Shown here: in pieces, positions 1-8,763 of the stretch
Numbering within the stretch: position 1 is the first letter of the stretch
How the letters are laid out: each line of letters begins with the position of its first letter
From: Sneathiellales bacterium
Lineage (GTDB): Bacteria; Pseudomonadota; Alphaproteobacteria; JANQFL01
NCBI GenBank assembly: GCA_028277845.1
Contig: JANQFL010000088.1
Location: forward strand, 1-45,465
Direction: 5' to 3'
DNA length: 45,465 bases
Translations under genes and position numbers: made by a program
The notes under the pieces: generated by a model
Databases searched by the model: none
What the model was told of the DNA's origin: nothing
The model's input: the letters and a program-made list of their open reading frames with translations, nothing else

Positions 1-521
1 GTGATGCCCAGTTCGCGGCACAACAGCACGAAATCGCGGATGGTGCAGAAGTGGATGTTGGGCGTGTCGTACCAGGCATCCGGTAACGTCTCGGTCATCG
101 GCATGCGGCCTTTCAGCAACAGATGCAGGCGCACGCGCCAATAGCCGAAGTTGGGGAACGACACGATGGCGCGGCGGCCGATGCGCAGCAGTTCGGACAT
201 TACCTGTTTGGGATTGTGCGTCGCCTGCAACGTTTGACTGAGGACGACGTAGTCGAACGCGTCGTCGGGATAGGTCGACAGATCCTTGTCGGCGTCGCCT
301 TGAACGACCGACAGCCCCTGGGCAACGCAAACGTTCACACCGACCTGACTGAGCTCGATACCGCGGCCGTCGACATCCTTCTCCGCCGTGAGGTAGCGCA
401 ACAGGGTACCGTCCTCGCAGCCGACATCGAGCACGCGCGCACCGGGCTCGACCATGTCGGCGATCGTTTGCAGATCGACGCGCAGGCGGTTCGACAATCC
501 GGGGCGGGTGGGCGCGTTCAT
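1..521 (-). CDS. metW: MetW methyltransferase-like protein (3' end beyond window)
   Basis: Class I SAM-dependent methyltransferase-like protein that accompanies MetX in methionine biosynthesis of many proteobacteria; its exact biochemical role is unsettled. Reading leftwards from the ATG at 521, the protein begins [20 protein letters not shown]. It shows the SAM-binding motif [16 protein letters not shown] near residues 29-43 and an acidic motif II (GIELS) near 55. Residues [11 protein letters not shown] and [14 protein letters not shown] are typical of MetW. The start overlaps the metX stop by 4 bp (ATGA), so the two are translationally coupled. About 173 codons are present and the C-terminus is cut off by the window edge. 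Confidence 0.93.
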   Translation of the reverse strand, partial: MNAPTRPGLSNRLRVDLQTIADMVEPGARVLDVGCEDGTLLRYLTAEKDVDGRGIELSQVGVNVCVAQGLSVVQGDADKDLSTYPDDAFDYVVLSQTLQATHNPKQVMSELLRIGRRAIVSFPNFGYWRVRLHLLLKGRMPMTETLPDAWYDTPNIHFCTIRDFVLLCRELGI

Positions 522-1660
522 GTATCCTTCAATCCCCTGTGCTCGGCGGCGCCGTTGAGAAAACCGCTGAGAATATTGAACAGTTCCGGTTCGTCGAGCA
601 GGAACGCGTCGTGACCCTTGTCGGTCTCGATTTCCACGAAGCTGACATTGGCGGCGGCGGCGTTCAAGGCATGCACGATAGCCCTGTTCTCCGCCGTCGG
701 GAACAACCAGTCGCTGGTGAACGAAACGACGCAAAACCGGGTCTTGCTGTCCATGAACGCGTTGGCCAACACGCCGCCATACTCGGCCGCCAGATCGAAA
801 TAGTCCATTGCCCGGGTGATGTAGAGATACGAATTGGCGTCGAAACGGTCGACAAAGCTTGATCCCTGATAGCGCAGGTAACTTTCCACCTGGAAATCGG
901 CTTCGAAGCCATAGGACACTTTTTCCCGGTCCTGCAGACTACGGCCGAACTTGCGGTGCAGGGCCGCTTCGGAGAGATAGGTGATGTGCGCGGCCATACG
1001 GGCGACGGCCAGCCCGGCGCGCGGATTGGTGCCGTGTTCGAAATACGTCCCGTCCTTCCAGTCGGGATCGGACACGATGGCCTGCCGGCCCACTTCGTGG
1101 AACGCAATGTTCTGCGCCGAATGCTTGGCGGCACAGGCAATGGGGACGGCCGAAAACACCCGGTCGGGATAACTGGCCGCCCATTCCAGCACCTGCATGC
1201 CGCCCATGGACCCGCCGATGACGCAGAACAGATCGCCGATACCGAGATGGTCGAGCAGCATGGCCTGCGCCCGCACCATGTCGCCGATGGTGATGACGGG
1301 GAAACCCAGACCCCAGGGCTGCCCGGTCTCCGGGTTGATTTCCTTGGGGCCGGTGGTGCCCATGCACCCACCCAGCACGTTGGAACAGATGACGTAGTAC
1401 CGGTCCGTGTCGATCACCTTGCCGGGGCCCACCATGCTGGTCCACCAGCCTTCGCGGCCGGTTACGGGATTCCCGCCAATGACATACTGATCGCCGGTCA
1501 AGGCGTGGCAAATCAGGATGGCGTTGCTGCGGTCGGCGTTGAGTTTGCCCCAGGTCCGGTAGGCCACGGTAATCGGCCCGAGCACCGTGCCGCTGTCCAA
1601 CTGCAGCGGACGGTCCCGGCCGAATTCCACCGTCAAACCCAACTGAATCTCGGTCATCAA
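518..1660 (-). CDS. metX: Homoserine O-acetyltransferase (MetX)
   Basis: Transfers an acyl group (acetyl from acetyl-CoA; some family members use succinyl-CoA) to the hydroxyl of L-homoserine, the first committed step of methionine synthesis in the cytoplasm. The 380-residue alpha/beta hydrolase has the usual MetX length. The nucleophile elbow GGSMGG places the catalytic Ser at about residue 151; Asp317 (SDWLF) and His350 (DKGHDAF) complete the triad. The N-terminal [12 protein letters not shown] and GCMGTTGP segments are MetX signatures. Two ATG codons lie in tandem at 1660 and 1657; either could be used. metW follows with a 4-bp overlap. The gene is divergent from the chorismate mutase gene across about 230 bp. 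Acetyl versus succinyl specificity cannot be decided from sequence alone. Confidence 0.95.
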   Translation of the reverse strand: MMTEIQLGLTVEFGRDRPLQLDSGTVLGPITVAYRTWGKLNADRSNAILICHALTGDQYVIGGNPVTGREGWWTSMVGPGKVIDTDRYYVICSNVLGGCMGTTGPKEINPETGQPWGLGFPVITIGDMVRAQAMLLDHLGIGDLFCVIGGSMGGMQVLEWAASYPDRVFSAVPIACAAKHSAQNIAFHEVGRQAIVSDPDWKDGTYFEHGTNPRAGLAVARMAAHITYLSEAALHRKFGRSLQDREKVSYGFEADFQVESYLRYQGSSFVDRFDANSYLYITRAMDYFDLAAEYGGVLANAFMDSKTRFCVVSFTSDWLFPTAENRAIVHALNAAAANVSFVEIETDKGHDAFLLDEPELFNILSGFLNGAAEHRGLKDT

Positions 1661-1766
1661 TCAACACTCCGCCAGACGGGAACAAATGCGGATCATATCG
1701 GAAAATGCCCCGTCCGCCGCCGCGAACAGAGGCTTCACCGGCCCATCTGTCAATTTAGGGGATGCT

Positions 1767-1796
1767 TAGCTAGGGTTTGTGCCCGATCAATGTCAA
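1767..1796 (-). promoter_or_regulatory. Possible metX promoter
   Basis: On the minus strand a consensus TTGACA (1796-1791) is followed after 18 bp by TAGCTA (1772-1767), about 105 bp before the metX start. The -35 match is perfect but the -10 match is weak, and a second TTGACA occurs at 1754-1749. This leaves a leader of roughly 100 nt. I could not fit that leader to a SAM-II riboswitch. Confidence 0.3.
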
Positions 1797-1888
1797 CGTT
1801 TTCTTTGATTTTAGCGCCCGCCGCGACTACTACTATGCGGCCCTCGACCACCCGGGATGCGCCCAAACCACGTAATGATTGACCTGCG

Positions 1889-2764
1889 ATGAGCGACCGT
1901 GAAACCGATTTAGACGACCTGCGCCAGGAGATTGACGGTCTGGACGACGCGATCCACGACTTGTTGATCCGTCGTGTCGAGATCGTCGAAAAGATCTCCA
2001 CGGTTAAAAAGCAGGACACTGCCGGCAACGGCACGATCCGTCCGGGACGGGAAGCACAGATCGTTCGCCGGCTGCTCGACCGTCACAAGGGCGCGCTGTC
2101 ACGGACCGTCGTCAGCCGGGTTTGGCGAGAACTGATTGCAGCGCTGTGCCGCCTTCAGGGACCATTGCAAGTTGCCGTTTGTGCGCCCGAGAAATCTGTC
2201 GGCTATTGGGACCTGGCACGAAGCCACTACGGTTCGGCTACGCCGATGAGCCTGCACCATTCGGCCCAGATCGTGCTGCGCATGGTCAGCGAAGGCGATG
2301 GCGTTGTCGGCATGCTGCCGGCGCCCAGTTCCGATGATGCGTCCCCTTGGTGGCCGTACATGGTGACCCGCGTGGACGACGCGCCGAAAGTCATCGCCCG
2401 CCTGCCGTTCGTCGAGGATCGGGGCGGCCGGTTCGAGGATCTGTCCGCCTGGGCCATCGCCAAAGCCGCCCCCGAACCGTCGGGTAACGACGTTTCGTTG
2501 CTCGCCGTACAGGCGGACGAGGAAATCAGCCGGGCGACACTGCGCGAGTCCTTGAGCACCTCGGGTTTCGACTGCGAGGACACGACCATCTTCACCCATG
2601 GCAGCCAGGAAGCAGGCTGGACCCATATGGTTGAAGTCAACGAGTTCGTCCATCCGGACGACGCCCGGCTGGAAACGGTTGCGGAAAACAGCCAGAACCG
2701 GATCAAGGGCATCATCACATTAGGCGCTTATGCCGTGCCGGTACCGGCCCCCGAAAGCACCTAA
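1889..2764 (+). CDS. Chorismate mutase (AroQ type) with long C-terminal extension
   Basis: Rearranges chorismate to prephenate, the branch point to phenylalanine and tyrosine. The N-terminal ~90 residues are an AroQ-type helical domain: DLDDLRQEIDGLDDAIHDLL with the conserved LRxxID pattern, then an R-rich helix (RRVEIVEKISTVKK), then RPGREAQIVRRLL and VSRVWRELIAAL. The remaining ~200 residues have no catalytic motif I recognise. They contain SLLAVQADEEISRATLRESL, which looks like a degenerate ACT or prephenate-dehydratase-like region; that is inference. Such two-part proteins of about 290 residues occur next to hisC and tyrA in Rhodospirillales. hisC follows after 35 bp, so the three genes form a tyrosine-branch operon. 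Confidence 0.85.
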   Translation: MSDRETDLDDLRQEIDGLDDAIHDLLIRRVEIVEKISTVKKQDTAGNGTIRPGREAQIVRRLLDRHKGALSRTVVSRVWRELIAALCRLQGPLQVAVCAPEKSVGYWDLARSHYGSATPMSLHHSAQIVLRMVSEGDGVVGMLPAPSSDDASPWWPYMVTRVDDAPKVIARLPFVEDRGGRFEDLSAWAIAKAAPEPSGNDVSLLAVQADEEISRATLRESLSTSGFDCEDTTIFTHGSQEAGWTHMVEVNEFVHPDDARLETVAENSQNRIKGIITLGAYAVPVPAPEST

Positions 2765-2799
2765 GTCCCAACTCACGACCTAACCCAACGAGACCAGAA

Positions 2800-3897
2800 A
2801 TGACTACGCCGACCCCGCAGCCGGGTATTCTCGATATCGCACCGTACAAAGGCGGTGAATCCGGTGTCGAAGGCCTGTCCGATATCATCAAACTGTCCTC
2901 CAACGAATCCGCCTTGGGCCCGAGCCCGCGGGCGGTGGAAGCCTACAAGGCGATTGCGGACGATTTGCATCGATACCCGGACGGCGGGGCCTATCTGCTG
3001 CGCCAGGCCATCGCCGCGCGTTACGGTATCGCGGCGGATCAGATCGTGTGCTCGAACGGATCGGACGAGTTCATTTCGCTCATCACCGCCGCCTATTGCG
3101 GTGAAGGCGATGAAGTATTGTTCAGCCAGCACGGCTTCCTGATGTATCCGCTGGCGGCCATGGCCGCCGGCGCGACTCCGGTGACCGCACCGGAAACCGC
3201 GTACACGGCCAGTGTCGACGCCTTGTTGGCCAAGGTGACCGACCGGACCAAGCTGGTGTTCCTGGCCAATCCCAATAACCCGACGGGAACCTACTTGCCG
3301 TCGGCTGAGGTGAAGCGCCTTCGCGACGGGCTCCCGGAGGATGTCATCCTGGTGGTGGACGCGGCCTATGCCGAGTTCGTGTCCAACAACGATTACACCT
3401 CGGGCATGGAGCTTGTGTCTGACAACGCCAATACGGTCATGACCCGGACATTTTCCAAAATCTACGGGTTGGCCGGTTTGCGGATCGGCTGGACATATTG
3501 CCCGCCGCACATCATCGACGTCATTCACCGGGTCCGCGGTCCGTTCAACGTCAACGCGGCGGCCCAGGCGGCCGCCTGCGCGGCATTGGAAGACATCGCC
3601 CACACGGACGCGGCCAAAGGCCATAACGATACGTGGGTGCCTTGGCTCATCAAGGAACTGGGCGCCATCGGGCTTGAATGCATTCCCAGCGTCGGCAACT
3701 TCCTGATCATCCGCTTCCCCGCCGAGGAAGGCCGGACGTCGCGGGACGCCGATGCCTTCCTCAGCCGGCGGGGAATTCTGCTGCGCCGCATCGATGGTTA
3801 TGGCCTGCCCGAATTTCTGCGTATGACGGTCGGCACCGAGGCGGAAAACAAGGCGGTGGTCGACAATCTGCGGGAGTTCATGGAACTCGACCGATGA
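2800..3897 (+). CDS. hisC: Histidinol-phosphate / aromatic aminotransferase (HisC family)
   Basis: Fold-type I PLP aminotransferase of 365 residues. HisC converts imidazole-acetol phosphate to histidinol phosphate with glutamate. Enzymes in this genomic position often also transaminate prephenate or phenylpyruvate. Visible features are the N-terminal LSSNESALGPSP, the PLP-ring segment ANPNNPTGTY (157-166), DAAYAEF (187-193) with the PLP-contacting Asp and Tyr, and the Schiff-base Lys220 in TRTFSKIYGLAGLRIGW. The start ATG lies behind a weak GAGACC. The stop overlaps the tyrA start by 4 bp (ATGA). Its position between chorismate mutase and tyrA argues for an aromatic amino acid role at least in part. 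A second HisC-like gene lies at 35569-36669. Confidence 0.92.
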   Translation: MTTPTPQPGILDIAPYKGGESGVEGLSDIIKLSSNESALGPSPRAVEAYKAIADDLHRYPDGGAYLLRQAIAARYGIAADQIVCSNGSDEFISLITAAYCGEGDEVLFSQHGFLMYPLAAMAAGATPVTAPETAYTASVDALLAKVTDRTKLVFLANPNNPTGTYLPSAEVKRLRDGLPEDVILVVDAAYAEFVSNNDYTSGMELVSDNANTVMTRTFSKIYGLAGLRIGWTYCPPHIIDVIHRVRGPFNVNAAAQAAACAALEDIAHTDAAKGHNDTWVPWLIKELGAIGLECIPSVGNFLIIRFPAEEGRTSRDADAFLSRRGILLRRIDGYGLPEFLRMTVGTEAENKAVVDNLREFMELDR

Positions 3898-4838
3898 GCT
3901 CGGAACCACTCTTTAAACATTTGGCGCTGATCGGGGTCGGCCTGATCGGATCGTCCATCGCGCACGCCGCCCGCGAACGCAATCTGGTCGGCCACATTTC
4001 CTGCACCGCGCGCAGCGAAGCGACGCGGCAGACGGCGCTCGATCTGGGTATCGTCGATAGCGCGCATGCCAGTGCGGGCGACGCGGTGACCGGGGCCGAT
4101 CTGGTCATCCTGTGTGCACCGGTCGGTGCCTATGGCGCCATCGCCGCCGACATCAGCGCCCATCTCAGCCCCGGCGCGATCCTGAGCGACGTGGGATCGG
4201 TCAAGCAGGCGGTGGTGCGCGACGTCGGCCCGTTGGTGCCGGAGGGCGTGCACTTCATCCCCGGCCATCCGGTTGCGGGTACCGAGCAATCGGGGCCTGA
4301 GGCCGGCTTCGCCGAACTGTTCGATGGCCGTTGGTGCATCCTGACGCCGCCACCCGGCGCCAACCAGGATGCCGTCGACCGGTTGAGCGGCTTCTGGGCG
4401 AAACTGGGCAGCATGGTGGAGATCATGGACCCGCGGCACCATGACCAGGTCTTGGCGATCACCAGCCATATCCCGCATTTGATCGCCTACAACATCGTCA
4501 GCACGGTGGACGATCTGGAAAAGGTCACCGAAGCGGAAGTGATCAAGTACAGTGCCGGTGGTTTCCGTGACTTCACCCGGATCGCCGCGTCCGATCCGGT
4601 CATGTGGCGCGATGTGTTCCTCAACAATCGGGAAGCCGTGTTGGAGATGCTGGGCCGTTTCTCCGAGGATTTGGCGGCGCTGCAGCGGGCCATCCGTTGG
4701 GGCGAAGGAGATAAGCTCGAAGAGACCTTCACCCGGACCCGCCGCATCCGGCGCGAGATCATCGACGCCGGTCAGGACCTCAGCGACCCTGATTTCGGGC
4801 GATGGTCGTCACATCCGGAAGAGGAAGAAGGGGAATAG
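3894..4838 (+). CDS. tyrA: Prephenate/arogenate dehydrogenase
   Basis: NAD(P)-dependent oxidative decarboxylation of prephenate (or arogenate) in tyrosine synthesis. The reading frame is open further upstream, but the ATG at 3894 overlapping the hisC stop (ATGA) gives a standard 314-residue protein beginning MSSEPLFKHLALIGVGLIGS. GVGLIGSS is the Rossmann dinucleotide motif at residues 14-21. SDVGSVKQAV and FIPGHPVAGTEQSGPEAG (about 121-138) are TyrA active-site segments with the catalytic His. ITSHIPHLIAYNIV and GGFRDFTRIAASDPVMWRD belong to the C-terminal dimerisation domain. There is no ACT domain, so feedback control by tyrosine is not obvious. The last 59 bp overlap the convergent DUF2125 gene. 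Confidence 0.94.
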   Translation: MSSEPLFKHLALIGVGLIGSSIAHAARERNLVGHISCTARSEATRQTALDLGIVDSAHASAGDAVTGADLVILCAPVGAYGAIAADISAHLSPGAILSDVGSVKQAVVRDVGPLVPEGVHFIPGHPVAGTEQSGPEAGFAELFDGRWCILTPPPGANQDAVDRLSGFWAKLGSMVEIMDPRHHDQVLAITSHIPHLIAYNIVSTVDDLEKVTEAEVIKYSAGGFRDFTRIAASDPVMWRDVFLNNREAVLEMLGRFSEDLAALQRAIRWGEGDKLEETFTRTRRIRREIIDAGQDLSDPDFGRWSSHPEEEEGE

Positions 4839-5820
4839 GCCCCATCGTCAGCATGCCGTCCTGAGCCGTCACCGGCACTTTCAGGACCTTGCGCCCCTCG
4901 TCGTCGCGCCGCGCCAGCAAGCCGAGCACGGCCTTGATCATGCCGGAGTCCTTGCGCCGGACCACGCCGCCCTCGACCAGGGCGTCGACGAGAGTATTGA
5001 AGCCAGACACCCGCGATGTCAGGGCACCGAGCGGCCTGAGTTGCTGATCCAGACTGACGGTCCCTTCGGCACGGGCATCGACCCCGCCCCAATTCAGGTT
5101 GAGGGCATGCACGTCGACCGTCCCGCCGGCGTCGCGCCAGGTCGTCAACTGCTTCGCATCGAACCGCGACGGCACCGGTCCCTGCACGGTGCCGACCAGT
5201 GTGGCTTTGTCGACCGATGGCCCGAGCGGCCCTGACGCGCGCGGCGGCAGCGTCACATCGTCGGCCGACGCGGAGACATGGATCAAGTCCTGATCGCCGT
5301 CGTCGGACTGTTGCGGGCGCAGACTGAGCGTGATCGTTTTGGCAGCGTAGGTGTCACCGTCGATCTGTTCCGCCGCCACACCGTCCTGGACCAACGCCTC
5401 CACCTGGGTCACACCGTCGGTGCTCAGAGACGGCCGTACGACAAGACGCTCGGTGGTCACGAGCCAATCGCCCGTCATGACGCCGCGCGAAACCAGCAAC
5501 CGATGCGGCCCGATCGCGTCGATGACCGGCTCGTCCAGTCCAAACAGTCCCGCCGCGGCCTCTATGCGCGTGCTGCTCCAGGCCCAATCGGCCTCTTCGA
5601 CACCCTGCGAGACGATGGGTTTGTTGACGGCGACGGTCAGCGACAGGGGAAAACCCTTGGTTTCCAAGCCGGAATGTTCGATCTGCACCCCGGCGCGGCG
5701 CTGGTCTTCCATCCATTGCACCAGACCGGATTCGACGCCGGCGGCGGTTCCGAACCAATAGGCCGTATAGCCGCCGAATGCGGCGGCGGCCAATCCGCTT
5801 GCCCAGTAAATCGCTTTCAC
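4780..5820 (-). CDS. DUF2125 domain-containing protein
   Basis: A 346-residue protein of unknown function with an N-terminal hydrophobic anchor (IYWASGLAAAAFGGYTAYWF, roughly residues 4-23), so it is probably exported or inner-membrane anchored facing the periplasm. The body is rich in beta-type segments such as FPLSLTVAVNKP and DVHALNLNWGG, as in DUF2125 proteins. I chose the GTG at 5820 because GGGGAATGG lies just upstream and the hydrophobic segment follows immediately. The frame is open further upstream (to 6081), but the extension has no protein-like character. The gene is convergent with tyrA and the coding ends overlap by 59 bp. The same tyrA neighbour is common in Rhodospirillales; a functional link is not known. 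Confidence 0.82.
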   Translation of the reverse strand: MKAIYWASGLAAAAFGGYTAYWFGTAAGVESGLVQWMEDQRRAGVQIEHSGLETKGFPLSLTVAVNKPIVSQGVEEADWAWSSTRIEAAAGLFGLDEPVIDAIGPHRLLVSRGVMTGDWLVTTERLVVRPSLSTDGVTQVEALVQDGVAAEQIDGDTYAAKTITLSLRPQQSDDGDQDLIHVSASADDVTLPPRASGPLGPSVDKATLVGTVQGPVPSRFDAKQLTTWRDAGGTVDVHALNLNWGGVDARAEGTVSLDQQLRPLGALTSRVSGFNTLVDALVEGGVVRRKDSGMIKAVLGLLARRDDEGRKVLKVPVTAQDGMLTMGPIPLLPLPDVTTIARNQGR

Positions 5821-5968
5821 GACGATACCATTCCCCGTACAAGCATGCCTGCCCCCAACACATGCCGGTCTTATAGCACTGCAACAGACGAATGGGACCA
5901 TTGCATGGCGGCTTGTTGCCAGCATTGTGATCGGCACTGTATGAAGGACGCACGCGTAACCGAGGTGT

Positions 5969-6874
5969 GTGTTTCCTGTGACCGACGCCCCATCGTCGAC
6001 CAAGCCGTCATCGTCCGCCTGGATCGCCCTCATGCCGGGCGTGTTCGTGGTGTTGTGGGCCACGGGCTTCATCGGCGCCAAACTGGGGCTGCCTTACGCC
6101 GAACCCATGACGTTTCTGGCCTGGCGCTTTTCCATTGTCGCCGTCGTATTGTTCGGTGTCGCCCTGGTTTTGCGCGCGCCGTGGCCCAAGTCCCGGATGC
6201 TCACCGTGCATATTGCCGTCGCCGGGCTGTTGCTGCACGGCGCCTATCTGGGCGGTGTCTTCGCGTCGATCGGCGAAGGCGTGCCGGCGGGTGTCTCGGC
6301 CCTGATCGTCGGCATTCAGCCGCTTTTGGTCGCCGCAGTCGCCGGGCCGTTTCTCGGCGAACGGGTCACCAAGCTGCAGTGGCTCGGTTTGGTGCTTGGG
6401 CTCGCCGGCGTGGCGCTGGTGGTCTGGAACAAGCTCAACCTGGAAGCCGGTACGCCGTTCGGCATGGCGCTTTCGGTCTTTGCCCTGCTCGGCATGACGC
6501 TGGGCACGGTCTACCAGAAAAAGTACTGCACCGGCATGGACATGCGGACCGGCAACGTCATCCAGTTCTCCGCCGCCGCCATCGCCATGTGGCTGCTGGC
6601 GGTCGCCCTGGAGACCATGGTGGTGCAGTGGACCGGCGAGTTCATCTTCGCCATGGCATGGCTTGTGATCGTACTGTCGTTCGGCGCCATCACACTGTTG
6701 CTGATCCTGATCCGCCGCGGCGCCGCATCCAAGGTGTCCAGCCTGTTCTACATGGTGCCGCCGTGTACCGCTTTGTTCGCCTGGTTCCTGTTCGGCGAAA
6801 CCCTGGATGCCATGGCGTTTTCCGGCATGGGCCTGGTGATGGTCGGCGTCGCCATGGTCAACATCCGGCAGTGA
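5969..6874 (+). CDS. EamA/DMT-family transporter
   Basis: Drug/metabolite-type exporter of about 301 residues with ten predicted membrane helices in two EamA halves. Helix 1 is ALMPGVFVVLWATGFIGAKL, and the canonical 'ATGFIGAKLGLPYAEPMTFL' region follows. SLFYMVPPCTALFAWFLFGE near the C-terminus is the conserved second-repeat end. The substrate cannot be told; family members export amino acids, metabolites or drugs. The start is either GTG at 5969 or GTG at 5978; GAGG at 5962-5965 fits the second better by spacing. The GNAT gene begins 4 bp after the stop, suggesting co-transcription. Confidence 0.9.
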   Translation: MFPVTDAPSSTKPSSSAWIALMPGVFVVLWATGFIGAKLGLPYAEPMTFLAWRFSIVAVVLFGVALVLRAPWPKSRMLTVHIAVAGLLLHGAYLGGVFASIGEGVPAGVSALIVGIQPLLVAAVAGPFLGERVTKLQWLGLVLGLAGVALVVWNKLNLEAGTPFGMALSVFALLGMTLGTVYQKKYCTGMDMRTGNVIQFSAAAIAMWLLAVALETMVVQWTGEFIFAMAWLVIVLSFGAITLLLILIRRGAASKVSSLFYMVPPCTALFAWFLFGETLDAMAFSGMGLVMVGVAMVNIRQ

Positions 6875-6878
6875 CGGC

Positions 6879-7343
6879 ATGAGCAACCCGGTGACGTTCC
6901 GCAAGGCAACACGGTCGGACCTGCCGGCGATCGTCGCCATGTTGGCCGACGACCATCTTGGCCAAAGCCGGGAAGATCCCTCTTCGCCGCCCAATCAGCT
7001 TTATCTGGCCGCCTTCGACGCGATCGAGGCCGACGACAACCAGTTGCTTGCCGTCGCAGACTCCGGTGGCGAGATTGTCGGCTGCCTGCAATTGTCCTTC
7101 GTACCGGGCCTGTCGCGCCTCGGCATGTGGCGCGGCCAGATCGAAAGCGTGCGCATCGCCGGCAGTCAGCGTGGCCAGGGCACCGGTCGCGCGATGATCG
7201 AATGGGCCATCGACCGATGCCGTGCACGGGGCTGCAAACTCGTGCAACTGACGTCCGACAAAGCCCGGCCGGACGCCATCCGGTTCTACGAACAACTTGG
7301 TTTTAAGGCAAGCCACGAGGGCCTGAAGCTCTCCCTCGACTAA
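6879..7343 (+). CDS. GNAT family N-acetyltransferase
   Basis: Cytoplasmic acetyl-CoA-dependent N-acetyltransferase of 154 residues. The N-terminus FRKATRSDLPAIVAMLADD is a typical GNAT beta1-alpha1 segment. The acetyl-CoA pyrophosphate-binding loop is QRGQGTGRAMIEWA (about residues 96-109), and FYEQLGFKASHEGLKL forms the C-terminal signature. Homologues with this pattern are often annotated as acting on small metabolites or antibiotics, but no substrate is evident. It follows the EamA transporter by 4 bp. Its stop overlaps the stop of the convergent racemase-family gene by 4 bp. Confidence 0.92.
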   Translation: MSNPVTFRKATRSDLPAIVAMLADDHLGQSREDPSSPPNQLYLAAFDAIEADDNQLLAVADSGGEIVGCLQLSFVPGLSRLGMWRGQIESVRIAGSQRGQGTGRAMIEWAIDRCRARGCKLVQLTSDKARPDAIRFYEQLGFKASHEGLKLSLD

Positions 7344-8035
7344 GCGCCGTTCACCGCCCGGCGCAACGCCGCCCGGGCCAGCAGCCGGGTCGAATCGAGG
7401 GTCGGCAGCGGTGAATTGCCGTCGTCGATGATCAACGGAATTTCGGTGCAGCCGAGGATGACGGCGTCGCAGCCATCGTCGTGCAGCCGGCCCATGGTCT
7501 GTTGAAAATACGTCACCGATTCCGGCTTGAATTCCCCGTAGACCAGTTCGTCCATGATGATGCGGTTGGTTTCGGCGATATCCGATTCGGACGGCCGTAC
7601 GCATTGCAATCCGACGGCCGCCAGTTTGTCGGGGTAGACGTCGCTTTTGACCAGCCACCGGGTGCCGGTCAGACCGAGGCGTCTGAAGCCCCGTTCGGCG
7701 GCCTCACCCGCCACCACGTCGGCGATGTGCAGCCACGGCAACGGCGATCGCGGCGCGACATGATCGAGGGCCTGATGGATGGTGTTGTCCGGGCAGATCA
7801 GGAAATCCGCGCCCACCTTGGCCAGTTTCTCCGCCGACGCCAGCATCAGGGCCCCGACGCCCTGCATGTCACCGGCATCGAGGCATGTCACATAATCGGC
7901 CAGCGACGGTGTGTGCATGGTGACTTCGGGATGGGCATGCGGTCCGAGCAACGACGCGCCCTCGGCGCATATGGTGCGGTAACACAGCGACGCCCCTTCG
8001 GCCGAACAGGCGACAATGCCGATGTGCTGGGTCAT
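7340..8035 (-). CDS. Aspartate/glutamate racemase family protein
   Basis: Cofactor-independent amino-acid racemase fold of 231 residues. The two catalytic cysteines sit in ADFLICPDNTIHQ (about residue 79) and AVILGCTEIPLI (near residue 190), the usual pair for proton exchange on the alpha carbon. The N-terminus HIGIVACSAEGASLCYRTI is characteristic of the aspartate racemase branch. I chose ATG 8035 because GAGGG stands about 10 bp upstream and the protein aligns naturally from MTQHIG; the longer open frame (to 8266) is not protein-like. Substrate could be aspartate, glutamate or another acid. Convergent with the GNAT gene. Confidence 0.9.
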   Translation of the reverse strand: MTQHIGIVACSAEGASLCYRTICAEGASLLGPHAHPEVTMHTPSLADYVTCLDAGDMQGVGALMLASAEKLAKVGADFLICPDNTIHQALDHVAPRSPLPWLHIADVVAGEAAERGFRRLGLTGTRWLVKSDVYPDKLAAVGLQCVRPSESDIAETNRIIMDELVYGEFKPESVTYFQQTMGRLHDDGCDAVILGCTEIPLIIDDGNSPLPTLDSTRLLARAALRRAVNGA

Positions 8036-8187
8036 GGATGCGCGTCCCTCAGTTACGAATGACAATCTATCGTATTTAGGCGGCGGCGACGAATGCGCAA
8101 CGCATACGACCGGCATGCGCGGCATGACAATCGAGCGAAAACGTGAGACTGTCGATGCTGTCCGGATGCGTGTCGGGGAAAGTGTGC

Positions 8188-8697
8188 ATGGCCGTTGAAG
8201 ACCTGCGAGCCGAACTGTTGGAATTCGACGGCATCGCCGTTTCCATCCTGTCTGAGGCACGTGCACGCCACCGGGACGATGAAGGATTTCTCGACGGACT
8301 CGTCGCGCTGTTCGCCGACGAAAACAGTACCGTCGCCGACGGTGCGACCTGGATCCTCAAGGCGGAATTGGAAGACGGGACGGTGCTGCCCCGGGTGGCG
8401 ACGGAGGCGCTGATCACGTCGCTGGACACCCTGTCCTCATGGCCATCCGTTTTGCACGTCTTTCAGATCGTCGACCGGCTCGATTTGAACATGGACCAGG
8501 CCGGTCGCGTCATCCTGCGGGCAAAAACCTTTACCGGCCATAAACGGCCGTTCCTGCGCGCCTGGAGCATGCATGCGGTCGTGGTCTTGGGGCGCCGGTT
8601 CCCGGAGTTCAGCCAGGACGCCGAAGCGGCGTTGACCTGCGGCGAGGCCGATGCCGCCGCCTCGGTCCGCGCCCGCGCCCGCCGGCTACGGCAATAG
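8188..8697 (+). CDS. Hypothetical protein, HEAT-like helical repeats
   Basis: A 169-residue soluble protein with no motif I can name. It is almost entirely amphipathic helices in a repeating pattern, for example FLDGLVALFADENSTVADGA, RAWSMHAVVVLGRRFPEFSQ and VRARARRLRQ at the end, reminiscent of HEAT-type repeats. That makes a protein-interaction role plausible but unproven. ATG 8188 is preferred over the upstream ATG 8143 because GGGGAAAG lies 6 bp before it. Downstream, before the convergent SpoVR gene, a small GGGCC-GTA-GGCCC hairpin has no T-tract. Confidence 0.7.
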   Translation: MAVEDLRAELLEFDGIAVSILSEARARHRDDEGFLDGLVALFADENSTVADGATWILKAELEDGTVLPRVATEALITSLDTLSSWPSVLHVFQIVDRLDLNMDQAGRVILRAKTFTGHKRPFLRAWSMHAVVVLGRRFPEFSQDAEAALTCGEADAAASVRARARRLRQ

Positions 8698-8763
8698 TCA
8701 ATTCACCGTTTAAGAGAGATCAAGAGGCGCGGAGGGCCGTAGGCCCGACAGGAAGAGTCAGAA

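Noticed and set aside
1661-1888. SAM-II-type riboswitch upstream of metX
   Set aside because: Such elements are common before metX or metA in alphaproteobacteria, but I could not lay out the required pseudoknot stems in this leader. A covariance-model search would settle it.
2773-3909. Long open frame (378 codons) antisense to hisC
   Set aside because: It mirrors the coding sequence of hisC, has no family resemblance and an arginine/glycine/histidine-rich composition typical of reverse-strand frames in GC-rich DNA.
5278-6882. 534-codon plus-strand frame across DUF2125 and the EamA gene
   Set aside because: It spans two real genes and their promoter gap and its translation has no recognisable domain.
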